A stretch of 64,000 bases of DNA from Algoriphagus mannitolivorans DSM 15301 (GCF_000429425.1 NZ_AUBV01000001.1:248001-312000), one strand, 5' to 3'. Numbered from the stretch's first letter, positions 52,771-61,814 are shown. Program-made: numbers and translations. The notes: generated from the sequence alone by a model not told the origin.

Positions 52771-54078
52771 TCATTCGAAATCTTCTAGCCTGTTAGCTTT
52801 GGCCTGAAGGCGGATACTTTGGTCCAATTCAAGCGCTAGAGGCTTGAGATAGCCGAATAGCTTTTTATTTTCTTTTCCCAATTGGTTCTCATCAATGAGC
52901 TCCAATATTCCGATCATACTAGATAGAGGCCCACGGTAGATATGTGAAGGAATTGCGGAAATCTCTCTCAATCGGTCTATCTCCTTATGTAAGGTGAAGA
53001 TCTGTTTTTTAAGTCCAGAGATATCCAATAGTTGGATCATAATTCCCTTGATATCTCCTTTAAAATCATGGAATGGTCTGACAGAAACTTCCCAAAATCT
53101 TATTTCATTTTTGGATACAAAAAGGTTTTGTTCGAACTGCATTGAAATCCCTTTCTTAGCTCCTTCAATCGCTCTGGAAAATTTGATAAATTTTTGATTA
53201 GACTTGGAAAGTCTTAAGGGAGTACCTGGCTCCAGAGAATGTCCGAAGAACTCTTTCGCAAATTTCCTGGCTTCCTCATTTTGCTGGATCAACAATCCCT
53301 CCTTATCCAAGATGATCACTGAACCCTGAATTAATTCTAAGTCCCGGTCAGAAAAAATCTTTTTATTCAAATAACCATGATCTTGGTCTTCCTTTGGGAC
53401 TAGGAAAAAATGGTAACCTTCGGGAGCAGGAGCTAATAAGGCAGCAAATCCATTTTCAGAATATTGCTTTAAATCCAAAAGGAAGCAAAATGGCTTTCCG
53501 GTATCCAAAACGGAATGAAGTCCTTCCAAAACCACTGGCTCTTCCCCAAACTCGTGGGTTTGAATGAGGGCCTTTAAACTCCAATCTTTGACCTGATCAG
53601 AAAACCAGTGACTTATTCTTTCATCCCAGGACAAAATCCGGAAATTTTTATCCAATGAAATTCTTCCAAACCCCAAAACATCCACAAGGTTGTTCCATGG
53701 CATTTCCTGCTCCAAAAACTGAAGCCCTACTCCGATTCCAATGACAGCCGAAATATCCATCTCTAGATTTGTAACAATGGAAAATTCCCACCAAATCTGC
53801 GAAAACAGATTGTCCTTGGAAGAGGAATGCTCCAACATCAAATGCCGTCTGACCTTAGGAGTGCTCAGCATCAACTCCAAGGAATAGCAAAATTCTTCGG
53901 CCGTTTCGAGGGAAAGAAACTTCCAAAACTCTTTTCCAAGAGAATCGGGGTTCATTTTCTCAAAACTTCTGTTTCTCCTCAGGACCCTTCCTTCCACGTC
54001 CAAAATCACAAATTGGAAGTGGCCTGAATCCATGATTGAGTCAGGAATGAGATTGTCAATGTTCTCAGTGCAGATCAA
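52771..54078 (-). CDS. PAS-domain protein ending after HisKA-like helices (no ATPase domain)
   Basis: This 435-residue soluble protein has about three PAS-like regions: ~18-130 (FQFVILDVEGRVLRRNRSFE), ~135-245 and ~250-350 (GSVIILDKEGLLIQQNEEA). A helical segment LREISAIPSHIYRGPLSSM resembles the HisKA H-box of Bacteroidota PAS kinases, with His379. It stops 57 residues after that His, exactly at the end of a dimerisation hairpin, so the catalytic ATPase domain is lacking. No frameshifted remnant is evident downstream, where gldH ends immediately. It may be a phosphotransfer or regulatory partner rather than a kinase. Confidence 0.72.
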   Translation of the reverse strand: MICTENIDNLIPDSIMDSGHFQFVILDVEGRVLRRNRSFEKMNPDSLGKEFWKFLSLETAEEFCYSLELMLSTPKVRRHLMLEHSSSKDNLFSQIWWEFSIVTNLEMDISAVIGIGVGLQFLEQEMPWNNLVDVLGFGRISLDKNFRILSWDERISHWFSDQVKDWSLKALIQTHEFGEEPVVLEGLHSVLDTGKPFCFLLDLKQYSENGFAALLAPAPEGYHFFLVPKEDQDHGYLNKKIFSDRDLELIQGSVIILDKEGLLIQQNEEARKFAKEFFGHSLEPGTPLRLSKSNQKFIKFSRAIEGAKKGISMQFEQNLFVSKNEIRFWEVSVRPFHDFKGDIKGIMIQLLDISGLKKQIFTLHKEIDRLREISAIPSHIYRGPLSSMIGILELIDENQLGKENKKLFGYLKPLALELDQSIRLQAKANRLEDFE

Positions 54079-54299
54079 TTTTGAATGCTAATTGGGTGAT
54101 AATCCGAAAGATGATTAAAAAATTTAAATATCAAAAAAATATTTTTTTTAAAATTTTATACCAAAATACATGATTTATCAGTATATTATTTTGAACATGT
54201 AAAAAAAGTATCTTCGTTTACTAAAAATGCTTTTTATCCCAAAAAAGGGTTTTTGGTAAATTTTCGAAAGGATAATATTTTTTTTGAGAGGAAGGCTCC

Positions 54300-54554
54300 T
54301 TAGTTCAAAACTGAACTGATTCTGGAAAATTGAGAATAATCTATTTCTTTGACTAGGTGAATCAAAGCATTGGCCAAATCCTGTTTACAGGTACGGGTTC
54401 TATATTTCCATTTCCCTACTTCACTGATTTCGGTTTTAGCTGAACCAAAAAATCTCTGAAGCTCTTCGGCGTTGTTGGAGTAGATGTACAAGCATCCATC
54501 CTTTGTTGAGCAGGATTCAATCAAAAACTCGGAATGCAAAGTTTGAATTATCAT
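54300..54554 (-). CDS. Hypothetical 84-residue protein
   Basis: This small soluble protein has no signal or TM segment. The composition is protein-like (FLIESCSTKDGCLYIYSNNAEELQRFF; KWKYRTRTCKQDLANALIHLVKEI), with a pattern of two beta strands, a helix, a strand and a helix. I do not recognise the family. It lies alone between an A/T-rich 220-bp gap (54079-54299) and the tRNA cluster, in neither of which I see another gene. Confidence 0.55.
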   Translation of the reverse strand: MIIQTLHSEFLIESCSTKDGCLYIYSNNAEELQRFFGSAKTEISEVGKWKYRTRTCKQDLANALIHLVKEIDYSQFSRISSVLN

Positions 54555-54718
54555 AACAAAAAGATGATATCGTCAAAAATACTGGGGATTTAACCTTCAT
54601 AAAATACCCACTACTGGGTATTTTTCTTCAAAAGAATAAAATCCTTTTAAATATTCAAATTGATTATCAGCAAATTAAACACAATCTCAAGATTCACCTG
54701 TCGGATTTGACTTATCAC

Positions 54719-54750
54719 TTGTTTAAATCTTTCGATTTGGCTTATATTTG
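54719..54750 (+). promoter_or_regulatory. Promoter of the tRNA cluster
   Basis: TTG at 54719-54721, then 21 bp, then TATATTTG at 54743-54750, a perfect Bacteroidota -33/-7 arrangement. It lies 30 bp before the first tRNA. Confidence 0.75.
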
Positions 54751-54780
54751 CAACACTTTAGCCGAAGGGCAAAAGGAAAC

Positions 54781-54869
54781 AGAGAGTTGGGTGAGTGGCT
54801 GAAACCAGCAGTTTGCTAAACTGTCGTACGGGTCAAACCGTACCGGGGGTTCGAATCCCCCACTCTCTG
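54781..54869 (+). tRNA. tRNA-Ser (GCT)
   Basis: Acceptor AGAGAGT/ACTCTCT with G discriminator, D-arm GGTGAGTGGCTGAAACC, anticodon stem GCAGT/ACTGT around TTGCTAA with GCT at 54815-54817, long variable arm (GTACGGGT...ACCGTAC), and T-arm GGGGG-TTCGAAT-CCCCC. No encoded CCA. Confidence 0.95.
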
Positions 54870-54887
54870 CGATTCGATAATCGAATT

Positions 54888-54966
54888 CTATAGGTGTAAG
54901 AAAGGCCGGTATCGCGTCCCGATTGTGATCGGGAAGGTCCGAGTTTCGAATCCCTCAGTTGGCAGA
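54888..54966 (+). pseudogene. Degenerate tRNA-like sequence, tRNA-Pro-related
   Basis: The segment aligns with the 5' half of the tRNA-Pro downstream (AGGTGTAAG..., then CCGGTATCGCG shared), but the acceptor ends do not pair and the T-arm (CCGAGTTTCGAATCCCTC) is distorted. An anticodon-like arm TCCCGATTGTGATCGGGA remains. It is probably a decayed tRNA copy. Confidence 0.55.
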
Positions 54967-55134
54967 TGTGTCGATTGAAAATAATAATAGTCTCGGGGTG
55001 TAGCGTAGCCCGGTATCGCGCCACAATTGGGATCGGGAAGGTCCGAGTTTCGAATCCCTCAGTTGGCAGATGTGTCGATTGAAAATAATAATAGTCTCGG
55101 GGTGTAGCGTAGCCCGGTATCGCGCCACATTTGG
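54927..55134 (+). repeat. 104-bp tandem duplication in the tRNA cluster
   Basis: Copy 1 (54927-55030) and copy 2 (55031-55134) differ at one base (55026 A versus 55130 T). Each runs from the 3' half of the tRNA-like remnant, through an A/T-rich spacer, to the 5' half of tRNA-Pro. The duplication created the chimera at 54994-55070 and left one intact tRNA-Pro. Confidence 0.9.
54994..55070 (+). pseudogene. Chimeric tRNA-Pro pseudogene
   Basis: The first 33 bases (54994-55026 region) equal the 5' half of the intact tRNA-Pro, through the 5' anticodon stem. The rest equals the 3' half of the degenerate element. Acceptor CGGGGTG has no partner, and the anticodon stem is broken, so a functional tRNA is not expected. 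Confidence 0.75.
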
Positions 55135-55171
55135 GATGTGGAGGTCGTAGGTTCGAATCCTGCCACCCCGA
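55098..55171 (+). tRNA. tRNA-Pro (TGG)
   Basis: Acceptor CGGGGTG/CACCCCG with A discriminator, anticodon stem CCACA/TGTGG around TTTGGGA with TGG at 55132-55134, and T-arm GTAGG-TTCGAAT-CCTGC. Fully paired. Its 5' half lies at the end of the second duplication copy. Confidence 0.94.
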
Positions 55172-55189
55172 CTTATTAAACCGGCTATT

Positions 55190-55271
55190 GCGGACGTGGC
55201 GAAATTGGTAGACGCACTGTCTTCAGGCGGCAGCGCCTTCGGGTGTGAAAGTTCGAATCTTTTCATCCGCA
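55190..55271 (+). tRNA. tRNA-Leu (CAG)
   Basis: Acceptor GCGGACG/CATCCGC (one C-A mismatch at the sixth pair), D-arm TGGCGAAATTGGTAGACGCA, anticodon stem CTGTC/GGCAG around TTCAGGC with CAG at 55224-55226, class II variable arm, and a weak A/T-rich T-stem GAAAG/CTTTT. No encoded CCA. Confidence 0.9.
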
Positions 55272-55276
55272 CAAAA

Positions 55277-55310
55277 AAATCCATCAGAAATTTGATGGAT
55301 TTTTTTTTAT
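55277..55310 (+). terminator. Terminator of the tRNA cluster
   Basis: AAAATCCATCA and TGATGGATTTT form an 11-bp stem around GAAATT, followed by T residues (55301-55308). Confidence 0.88.
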
Positions 55311-55403
55311 ATCAAAGTTCTTTTTCAGCAATACAATTCAAAAGTGATTTGATTGTCTTACATCAAAAGGCTGGTATCATTTTAAATTAAAGTTTATTCT
55401 ACT

Positions 55404-56507
55404 TTAGTTGTCTGTTTTTATATTTTTTGAATTTTTCCTGAATCGCCTGACCATTATTTTCCAAAAATTTTCATTTGCCTCTGTCACCGGGACATCATCT
55501 CCCAATAGATATGCAAATGGACTCAATCCCTCACTTCGGCTTAAGGTTATTTTTAAAACACCAACTAATGGAATAAACAGAATCATCCCTGAGATTCCCC
55601 AAAGCCAACCTCCCAAAAGAATCGCTAATATCACTGCCAATGCGTTCACTTTGACCTTCGAACCCACCACCAATGGCGTAATGATATTATTCTCCAAAAG
55701 CTGAATCCCCCAAAGGGTGATACCTGTAATCAGGGGATAGAAAAGACTGTCAGTTGTCAAAAAAACATACACCAAGACAAAAAATGACGAGATAATCACC
55801 CCAACGTAGGGAATTAAATTCATCAAGGCTAAGAAAACCGCAAAAAGAAGAAAGTACTTCACTCCGATGCTGATGAAAAACAAACCAGAAAGTACTGCTA
55901 CAATCCCTGTGACCCGAATCATGCCCGCCAAGTAGGATTGAATAACTTGTCCTGACTTTTCCACCCAAGAAATCATCTCATCTTTACCATCTTTCGCATA
56001 CTTAAATAGAAATTCAATGAAGAAATCCTTGTAATAGATCAGTAAAAACGTGTAAAGTGGAATAATCGCAGCCAGTGTTAACGATTTGCCTGTTTCAAAA
56101 ACCGTGGACTGAACATCTTGAGTGGAAAAAATCGACCAGAGACTAGAATCTCGAGAAGATTCAAGCCATGAATCACCAAGTAAAAAGGTTAATTCGTCAA
56201 AATATTGATGAAGCTTTTTTTCCAGGTTTTGACCGATTTCCGGGATATCACGAATCAATCCAATCATCTGATTTATAAGCAAATAAAAAATAGAAGACAC
56301 AAAGATTGCAACTAATAGAATGGATAGAAAAATTGCTACTCCTCTGGGAACTCTTCTGGCCTCCAACCAACTAGAAATTGGGTTTAGCGCAAATGCAAAA
56401 AATATCCCCCAAACCAATGGAACTAGGATAAAAGCTCCTTCCTTTAGGACAATTGCTCCAAAAACTATCACGATCAGGAAGTAGGCTGACTTTTGAAGAT
56501 TACTCAT
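55404..56507 (-). CDS. AI-2E family transporter (PerM/TqsA type)
   Basis: This 367-residue inner-membrane protein has ~7-8 TM helices and a soluble central part (~80-150). Conserved blocks: VPRGVAIFLSILL, LALMNLIPYVGVIISSF, NNIITPLVVGSKVKVNALAVILAILLGGWLWGISGMILFIPLVGVLK. The PYVG and GGWLWGISG motifs are typical. The family exports small molecules, among them AI-2 or Na+/H+; the substrate here is unknown. Confidence 0.88.
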   Translation of the reverse strand: MSNLQKSAYFLIVIVFGAIVLKEGAFILVPLVWGIFFAFALNPISSWLEARRVPRGVAIFLSILLVAIFVSSIFYLLINQMIGLIRDIPEIGQNLEKKLHQYFDELTFLLGDSWLESSRDSSLWSIFSTQDVQSTVFETGKSLTLAAIIPLYTFLLIYYKDFFIEFLFKYAKDGKDEMISWVEKSGQVIQSYLAGMIRVTGIVAVLSGLFFISIGVKYFLLFAVFLALMNLIPYVGVIISSFFVLVYVFLTTDSLFYPLITGITLWGIQLLENNIITPLVVGSKVKVNALAVILAILLGGWLWGISGMILFIPLVGVLKITLSRSEGLSPFAYLLGDDVPVTEANENFWKIMVRRFRKNSKNIKTDN

Positions 56508-56676
56508 CAGGATGAAATTTGTACTGGTTAAGATACAATTTTCTCCAAACCTAAATCCAATTTTCAGCTCTTTAAGAAGCCTTTGTAAACTTCTTAATTC
56601 CTAAATTCGCTGGTCAAAAAATTTATTTTCGGACAACTCTAAAAACCTAAAAAACCTTTCACCTCACCCAAATCTT

Positions 56677-57537
56677 ATGAAGAAATTTCTGCTCATACTA
56701 TGCCTTATCCTGCCTGGGTTGGGTTTTGCACAAGCCAAAGTAGATACTATCGAGGTATTCAGTAAGTTGATGAATAAGAATCTGAAGGCTGCTGTAACCA
56801 CTCCCTCTGAATATCCATTGACTGATAAGAAGTACCCAGTAGTCTATCTGCTTCATGGTGGATCAGGTGCATATTATGACTGGCACCAAAAAGTCACCGA
56901 ACCCGGACTGGTAAACCGACTCTCCGATCAATATCAACTGATTATTGTCACTCCTGGGGTAGGACCTGCCAGTTATTACTATGACAGTCCAAAACTGGAT
57001 TCTGTACAATACGAGTCTTACATCACTCAAGAATTAATCCCTTTCATCGATGCTCATTACAAAACCATCTCCAAGAGGGAATCAAGGGCAATAACCGGTT
57101 TATCCATGGGAGGCCATGGTTCTATGATGCTTTCAGCCAAGCATCCTGAACTCTTTATCGCCGCAGGCAGTATGAGTGGAGTAATGAACATCGATACTAG
57201 AATGTGGAAAGTTCCAGAGGACTTTAGAACACTCCGCCAGGAAGGGCAAAAGCTCATGCTTGGTGATGATCTGAATTATGACGCTCCCGATTTCAGTCCC
57301 TATACTGCAGTAGGTTTGGTAGAAAAAATGAAATCCAACGGCATTGCCTTGATTTTAGATTGTGGTGTAGAGGATTTTCTAATCGATACCAACCGCCAAA
57401 TGCACCAATTGCTATTGGAAAATGGGATTCCCCATGAATATACGGAACGGCCGGGAGCACACACTTGGCAATATTGGACAGAGGCCTTGCCAGTTCATAT
57501 TCATTTCCTAAACAAACATTTATCAAGACAACAATAG
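56677..57537 (+). CDS. Secreted esterase-family alpha/beta hydrolase
   Basis: This 286-residue protein has a signal peptide (MKKFLLILCLILPGLGFAQ) and an esterase D-like hydrolase: YPVVYLLHGGSGAYYDW (oxyanion region), nucleophile Ser in TGLSMGGHGSM, and late GAHTWQYW with the catalytic His. An Asp near DCGVEDFL completes the triad. It resembles the Esterase_PF00756 group, whose members deacylate sugars or formylglutathione or act on trehalose lipids. Being secreted, it probably acts on carbohydrate esters. Confidence 0.85.
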   Translation: MKKFLLILCLILPGLGFAQAKVDTIEVFSKLMNKNLKAAVTTPSEYPLTDKKYPVVYLLHGGSGAYYDWHQKVTEPGLVNRLSDQYQLIIVTPGVGPASYYYDSPKLDSVQYESYITQELIPFIDAHYKTISKRESRAITGLSMGGHGSMMLSAKHPELFIAAGSMSGVMNIDTRMWKVPEDFRTLRQEGQKLMLGDDLNYDAPDFSPYTAVGLVEKMKSNGIALILDCGVEDFLIDTNRQMHQLLLENGIPHEYTERPGAHTWQYWTEALPVHIHFLNKHLSRQQ

Positions 57538-57617
57538 GAAACCAATCTCCCATCCATCCTAATTAGACTTCCGATTTTCCCGCGATATTTGCTTTTTGCA
57601 AAGAGATTACCCAGCCT

Positions 57618-58754
57618 ATGTCCAAATTTGACCCTATCAGACCTTTTTACGACGCAGAAGCCAATACGGCTTTAAAACAAATCATTGAAGAACCAATGCT
57701 GGAGGCGATGATGAATTTTGCCTTCCCCAATGACTCCACCGCCCGCTGGAAAGACCTCATGCTTCACACCCATTCCCTGAGGGATTTTCAGATCAACTTC
57801 ATTTATCCAGCCCTGAAAAAAGTCCTGGAAAAAAGTTCCGATGGATTGAGCATCGGCGGTTTTGAGGTCTTGGAACCAAATACTGCATACCTGTTTATAT
57901 CCAACCACAGGGATATCATCCTTGACACTTCCCTGCTCAATGCTTCCTTATTTGAAAACGGACTTGTGATGACTACCTCTGCTATTGGGGACAATTTGAT
58001 CAAGCAGCCTTTTTTGCACACCCTTTCAAGACTAAATCGAAATTTTGCTATTCGAAGGGGATTGACGGGAAGAGCCCTGTTGGAGAGTTCAATTTTGGTC
58101 TCTGAGTATATCCAAAAATCCTTACTTCAAGAAAACAGGTCCGTATGGACAGCCCAGAAGGAAGGCAGAACCAAAGATGGAAATGACAGTACCCACAAAG
58201 GAGTACTCAAAATGCTAACCTTGGCTGAGGAGAGTAAGAATTCATTTGATTATTTCGAAAAAATCAAACTGGTCCCTGTCTCCATTTCCTATGAATATGA
58301 CCCTACCGATGTATTGAAAATGCCCGAACTTTTAGCCAAAGCAAGGGATGAAAAATATGTCAAAAGTGAAAATGAAGATTTCCTTAACCTCTTGAGAGGT
58401 ATTATGGGCACCAAAAAACGAATTCATATTCAGGTCAATGGATTGCTGGAGAATGAAATCAAGGAGATCAACCGCTTAGATAAAAACCTTGCAGATAAAC
58501 TCGCTGCTTTGGCAGATCTCATTGACCATAAAATATGGGCTGGATACCGTCTTTGGCCGAGCAATTACATCGCTCATGATCTTCTTTCAGGGAAGGAGGA
58601 ACACTCGCAGTATTACTCAGAAGAGGAGAAAAATGCTTTTGTCAAACGACTGAATGAGAAAGTGGATTCAAAAAATGATTTTCTCGTAAAAAACTTCCTC
58701 GCGATGTACGCCAATCCGGTAATTAATCAAAAGAAAGCACTCGGGGGATCCTGA
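57618..58754 (+). CDS. PlsC/PlsB-like glycerolipid acyltransferase
   Basis: This 378-residue protein has the 1-acyl-glycerol-3-phosphate acyltransferase core: LFISNHRDIILDTSLLN (the His-Asp site, with the Asp one residue later than in classical HX4D), FAIRRGLTGRALLE, and AQKEGRTKDGNDSTHKG. No strong TM helix; membrane-associated. It probably acylates lysophosphatidate or a related lipid. I recall the NHRDIxxD variant from Bacteroidota homologues. Confidence 0.8.
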   Translation: MSKFDPIRPFYDAEANTALKQIIEEPMLEAMMNFAFPNDSTARWKDLMLHTHSLRDFQINFIYPALKKVLEKSSDGLSIGGFEVLEPNTAYLFISNHRDIILDTSLLNASLFENGLVMTTSAIGDNLIKQPFLHTLSRLNRNFAIRRGLTGRALLESSILVSEYIQKSLLQENRSVWTAQKEGRTKDGNDSTHKGVLKMLTLAEESKNSFDYFEKIKLVPVSISYEYDPTDVLKMPELLAKARDEKYVKSENEDFLNLLRGIMGTKKRIHIQVNGLLENEIKEINRLDKNLADKLAALADLIDHKIWAGYRLWPSNYIAHDLLSGKEEHSQYYSEEEKNAFVKRLNEKVDSKNDFLVKNFLAMYANPVINQKKALGGS

Positions 58755-58766
58755 GTGCTTTCTTTA
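58731..58766. terminator. Terminator between acyltransferase and GAF kinase genes
   Basis: AAGAAAGCACTC (58731-58742) and GAGTGCTTTCTT (58753-58764) form a perfect 12-bp stem spanning the acyltransferase stop codon. It serves two convergent genes. Confidence 0.8.
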
Positions 58767-60005
58767 TTATTTGACGGGAATTAGGATTTTGAACCGTGTT
58801 CCTTCACCCGGTCTGGATTTGATGTCCATTTTTCCTTTTAAACTTTGAACTAAATGAAGTACCAGGTTAAGCCCAAATCCGTAGCCAACTTCTCCCATTG
58901 TCCCTAAGGTAGACTTCCCTTCTTTCTCCAAAATCTCCTGGATTTTTTCTTGAGTCATACCTATCCCGGAATCTTCCACTTCTAAAAGCAAAACCTTGTC
59001 TAGCCCAAGAATCTCCATGTCCATTCGGACAGCGACCTGACCCTGGCTAGGGGTAAATTTCAGGGAATTGGAAATCAAATTCCCGATTACTTGCAGCAGC
59101 TTATTTTTGGGAAAAGGAACCTCCGCATTTGGCGTTTCTACTTCGACTTCCAGTTTAATGTTTTTCACCAATGCCTGAGGCTCAAACATGGATATCAGCT
59201 TTCCTTTCAGGGAATTGAGCGTAAACTCAGAATCGGTAGGCTTTCTGATGCTTTTTTGTTTTTGATCACCGTAGTCTTGAGATAAAATTTCATCAGCCAG
59301 CTCCAGCAGGGATTTCCCGCTTTTTTGAATCATGCTGATAAACTCCAATACTTCCTCCAGTTTGTTTTGATCTCCCTGCATCTGGATGATCTCAGCCAAT
59401 CCTATGATTCCTCCCAAAGGACCTCTGATGTCATGTGCTACCCGGTTTTTGATTTGCTGGGATTCATGGACTTTCTTCTGTAGCCCATCCACTGCTTTAA
59501 AAATTCTAAACCGATTTACCACCTCTTTGGCGATGATACTCAGCATTTCTTTCTTTTCAGGACTCAATTCCTTGAAATTGGTATCCATCACACAAAGCGC
59601 TCCCAGACTTACATTCTCATTCACCTTGAGGGGAATTCCATAATAATACCTAAGATTCGGATTGCCCTGCACATAGAATTTATCCTTGAATCTCTCATCC
59701 TGAGCAAGATCCGGTACTTCAAAATCCTCACGGCTGGGATCCAAAATCACATATTGACACACAGATTCTTCTCTTGGCATTTGAGTGATATCCACTCCAA
59801 AGGAGGACACGCTCCATTGCGTATAATGGTCTATCAAATTGACCAGAGAAATTTCTGTTCCAGCAATTTTAGCCGCCAGCATAGTAAGATCTGAAAGGTT
59901 TTTATTCAGATCCATAAAGTCCAAGTCCAATTCACTCAAGGCAAGCAAACGATCCATCTCATTCTCTGGAATGAGTGTTTCTAGGGTACTTTTAGGGTGA
60001 TTCAT
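58767..60005 (-). CDS. GAF-domain sensor histidine kinase
   Basis: This 412-residue cytoplasmic kinase has a GAF domain (~25-175; GTEISLVNLIDHYTQWSVSS, SVCQYVI, YYGIPLKVNENVSLGALCVMD) and HisKA with VAHDIRGPLGGIIGL (His ~195). The HATPase follows with LIGNLISNSLKFTPSQG, EDSGIGMTQE and YGFGLNLVLHLV. There are no TM segments and no adjacent response regulator, so it is an orphan. The GAF type (with DxxxQW-like and C-x-Y) is that of Bacteroidota kinases possibly sensing small molecules or light. Confidence 0.9.
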   Translation of the reverse strand: MNHPKSTLETLIPENEMDRLLALSELDLDFMDLNKNLSDLTMLAAKIAGTEISLVNLIDHYTQWSVSSFGVDITQMPREESVCQYVILDPSREDFEVPDLAQDERFKDKFYVQGNPNLRYYYGIPLKVNENVSLGALCVMDTNFKELSPEKKEMLSIIAKEVVNRFRIFKAVDGLQKKVHESQQIKNRVAHDIRGPLGGIIGLAEIIQMQGDQNKLEEVLEFISMIQKSGKSLLELADEILSQDYGDQKQKSIRKPTDSEFTLNSLKGKLISMFEPQALVKNIKLEVEVETPNAEVPFPKNKLLQVIGNLISNSLKFTPSQGQVAVRMDMEILGLDKVLLLEVEDSGIGMTQEKIQEILEKEGKSTLGTMGEVGYGFGLNLVLHLVQSLKGKMDIKSRPGEGTRFKILIPVK

Positions 60006-60128
60006 ACTGCGAAATAAACACTAACTTAGGGTGTCTTCCTAATATTTATTCATAGAAAATTCCTGTCCTAAAAATTCAGCAATTGATAGTCAAAAAAAAG
60101 CATTCTATTATTTTAAACTAAATTTTCA

Positions 60129-60716
60129 ATGTACAATAAACCCCTGTTCCTCTTTACATTCCTCTTGTTGACTACCAGTATCCAGCCTTTTGCCCAAACT
60201 CCAGATCAGACACCCTTCGGCATCATCAGAACCCCTCTCGGGGAGATCCTACTTGAATTGGATCAGCGGACTCCTCAGCATCGAGAAAGTTTTATCAAGT
60301 TGGCAGAAGCAGGTTATTGGGATAGCCTGAGTTTCAACAGAGTCATCCCAAACTTTGTAGCCCAAGGAGGCTGCCCGGATACTCCTGAGGGTTTCACAGA
60401 CCCGGAGTACTTGCTTGAGCCAGAGTTTCACCCAGAATTGACCCATGTTTATGGCGCTTTGGGTGCTGGAAGAGACGATAATCCCGGAAAACTCTCTGCC
60501 CGATGCCAATTCTATATTGTTCAAAACAGAAACGGACTTCACCGACTGGATGGAAATTACACCGTATTCGGAAAAGTAATCAAGGGAATGGATATCGTGG
60601 ACAGGATTGTTCAGGTGTCAAGAGATGAATCAGACCAGCCTTTAAGTCCAATCACTCTCGACATTGACATAATTTATCTTTCAAAAGATGAATTAAATCG
60701 GCTAATTGAAAGGTAA
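60129..60716 (+). CDS. Secreted cyclophilin-type peptidyl-prolyl isomerase
   Basis: This 195-residue protein has a signal peptide (MYNKPLFLFTFLLLTTSIQPFAQ) and a cyclophilin fold with HRESFIKLAEAGYWDSLSFNRVIPNFVAQGG. The usual SSGSQFFI segment reads SARCQFYI, and the region before it (HVYGALGAGRDDNPGK) is also divergent. The core catalytic FxRVIPxFVAQGG is kept. Periplasmic protein folding is likely. The Gfo/Idh gene follows 24 bp later. Confidence 0.88.
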   Translation: MYNKPLFLFTFLLLTTSIQPFAQTPDQTPFGIIRTPLGEILLELDQRTPQHRESFIKLAEAGYWDSLSFNRVIPNFVAQGGCPDTPEGFTDPEYLLEPEFHPELTHVYGALGAGRDDNPGKLSARCQFYIVQNRNGLHRLDGNYTVFGKVIKGMDIVDRIVQVSRDESDQPLSPITLDIDIIYLSKDELNRLIER

Positions 60717-60740
60717 AACAACTACCAACCTTACACCCAA

Positions 60741-61814
60741 ATGAGTGAGAAAATAAAAATTTTGGTCGTAGGATGCGGAAATATGGGAGCTTCTCATGCG
60801 GCTGCTTATCACCAGATGCCTGAATTTGAAATTTGTGGCCTCGTGGCCAGAGGAGAAAGTAAATCCCTTCTCAATCAAAAATTAGGGGCCAATTACCCAC
60901 TTTTTGAAGATTTTGATGAGGCGCTACAAACCTCCCAGCCCGATGCAGTTTGTATCTCCACCTATCCTGATACTCATGAGGAATTTGCTTTAAAAGCACT
61001 TGAGGCGGATTGCCATATTTTTATCGAAAAGCCTCTCGCAGACAGCATTTCTGGTTGTGAAAAAATCAACGCTAAGGCCAAAGAAAAGAATAAAAAAGTT
61101 GTGGTCGGATATATTTTAAGGCATCACCCTTCCTGGATTCGATTTATTCAAGAGGCTCAAAAACTTGGAAAGCCATTGGTTATGCGAATGAATTTGAATC
61201 AACAGAGTCATGGATTCATGTGGGATGTCCACCGCAATTTGATGAAATCCCTGAGCCCTATTGTTGACTGCGGAGTCCATTACATCGATGTCATGTGTCA
61301 GATGACGCGATCCAAGCCTGTATGGGTTTCGGCAATTGGCGCTAGGCTTACCGATGACATCGCCCAAGACAATTACAACTATGGACAGCTTCAAATCCGA
61401 TTTGAAGATGGATCAGTAGGCTGGTATGAAGCAGGCTGGGGTCCTATGGTCAGTGAGACCGCATTTTTTGTCAAGGATGTTTTTGGCCCAAAAGGAGCAG
61501 TATCCATTGTCGCCAAAGAAGCAGGTAAAGCAGGTAAGTCCGATGATGTGGATTCCCATACCAAAACTGAGTCCATACGTGTCCACCATGCAGATTTGGA
61601 TGAAAAGAACAATTTCACAAGACCTGACGAATGGATTGATATGACCGATGAACCGAATCATCAGGAGCTTTGCAATCGGGAGCAAGCCTATTTTTTGGAA
61701 GCAATTCAAAAGAATTTGGACCTTGCAGACCACTTAGATGACGCATTGAACAGCTTAAAAATTGCCTTTGCCTGCGATGAATCTGTGAAAACCGGAAAGG
61801 TAATTCGCTTGTAG
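60741..61814 (+). CDS. Gfo/Idh/MocA-family oxidoreductase
   Basis: This 357-residue NAD(P)-dependent enzyme has an N-terminal Rossmann motif VVGCGNMGASHAAAYHQMPEFE, FIEKPLADSISGCEKIN (the conserved EKP) and the C-terminal alpha/beta domain with DCGVHYIDVMCQMTR (catalytic His). The family acts on sugars and sugar-derived compounds; substrate unknown. No signal peptide. Confidence 0.88.
   Translation: MSEKIKILVVGCGNMGASHAAAYHQMPEFEICGLVARGESKSLLNQKLGANYPLFEDFDEALQTSQPDAVCISTYPDTHEEFALKALEADCHIFIEKPLADSISGCEKINAKAKEKNKKVVVGYILRHHPSWIRFIQEAQKLGKPLVMRMNLNQQSHGFMWDVHRNLMKSLSPIVDCGVHYIDVMCQMTRSKPVWVSAIGARLTDDIAQDNYNYGQLQIRFEDGSVGWYEAGWGPMVSETAFFVKDVFGPKGAVSIVAKEAGKAGKSDDVDSHTKTESIRVHHADLDEKNNFTRPDEWIDMTDEPNHQELCNREQAYFLEAIQKNLDLADHLDDALNSLKIAFACDESVKTGKVIRL

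Noticed and set aside
54833-55284. Minus-strand ORFs across the tRNA cluster (e.g. with RIRTYDLHIPNVARYRATLHPE-type sequence)
   Set aside because: They are antisense to tRNA genes and pseudo-tRNAs. This is a well-known kind of spurious protein that arises over tRNA arrays.
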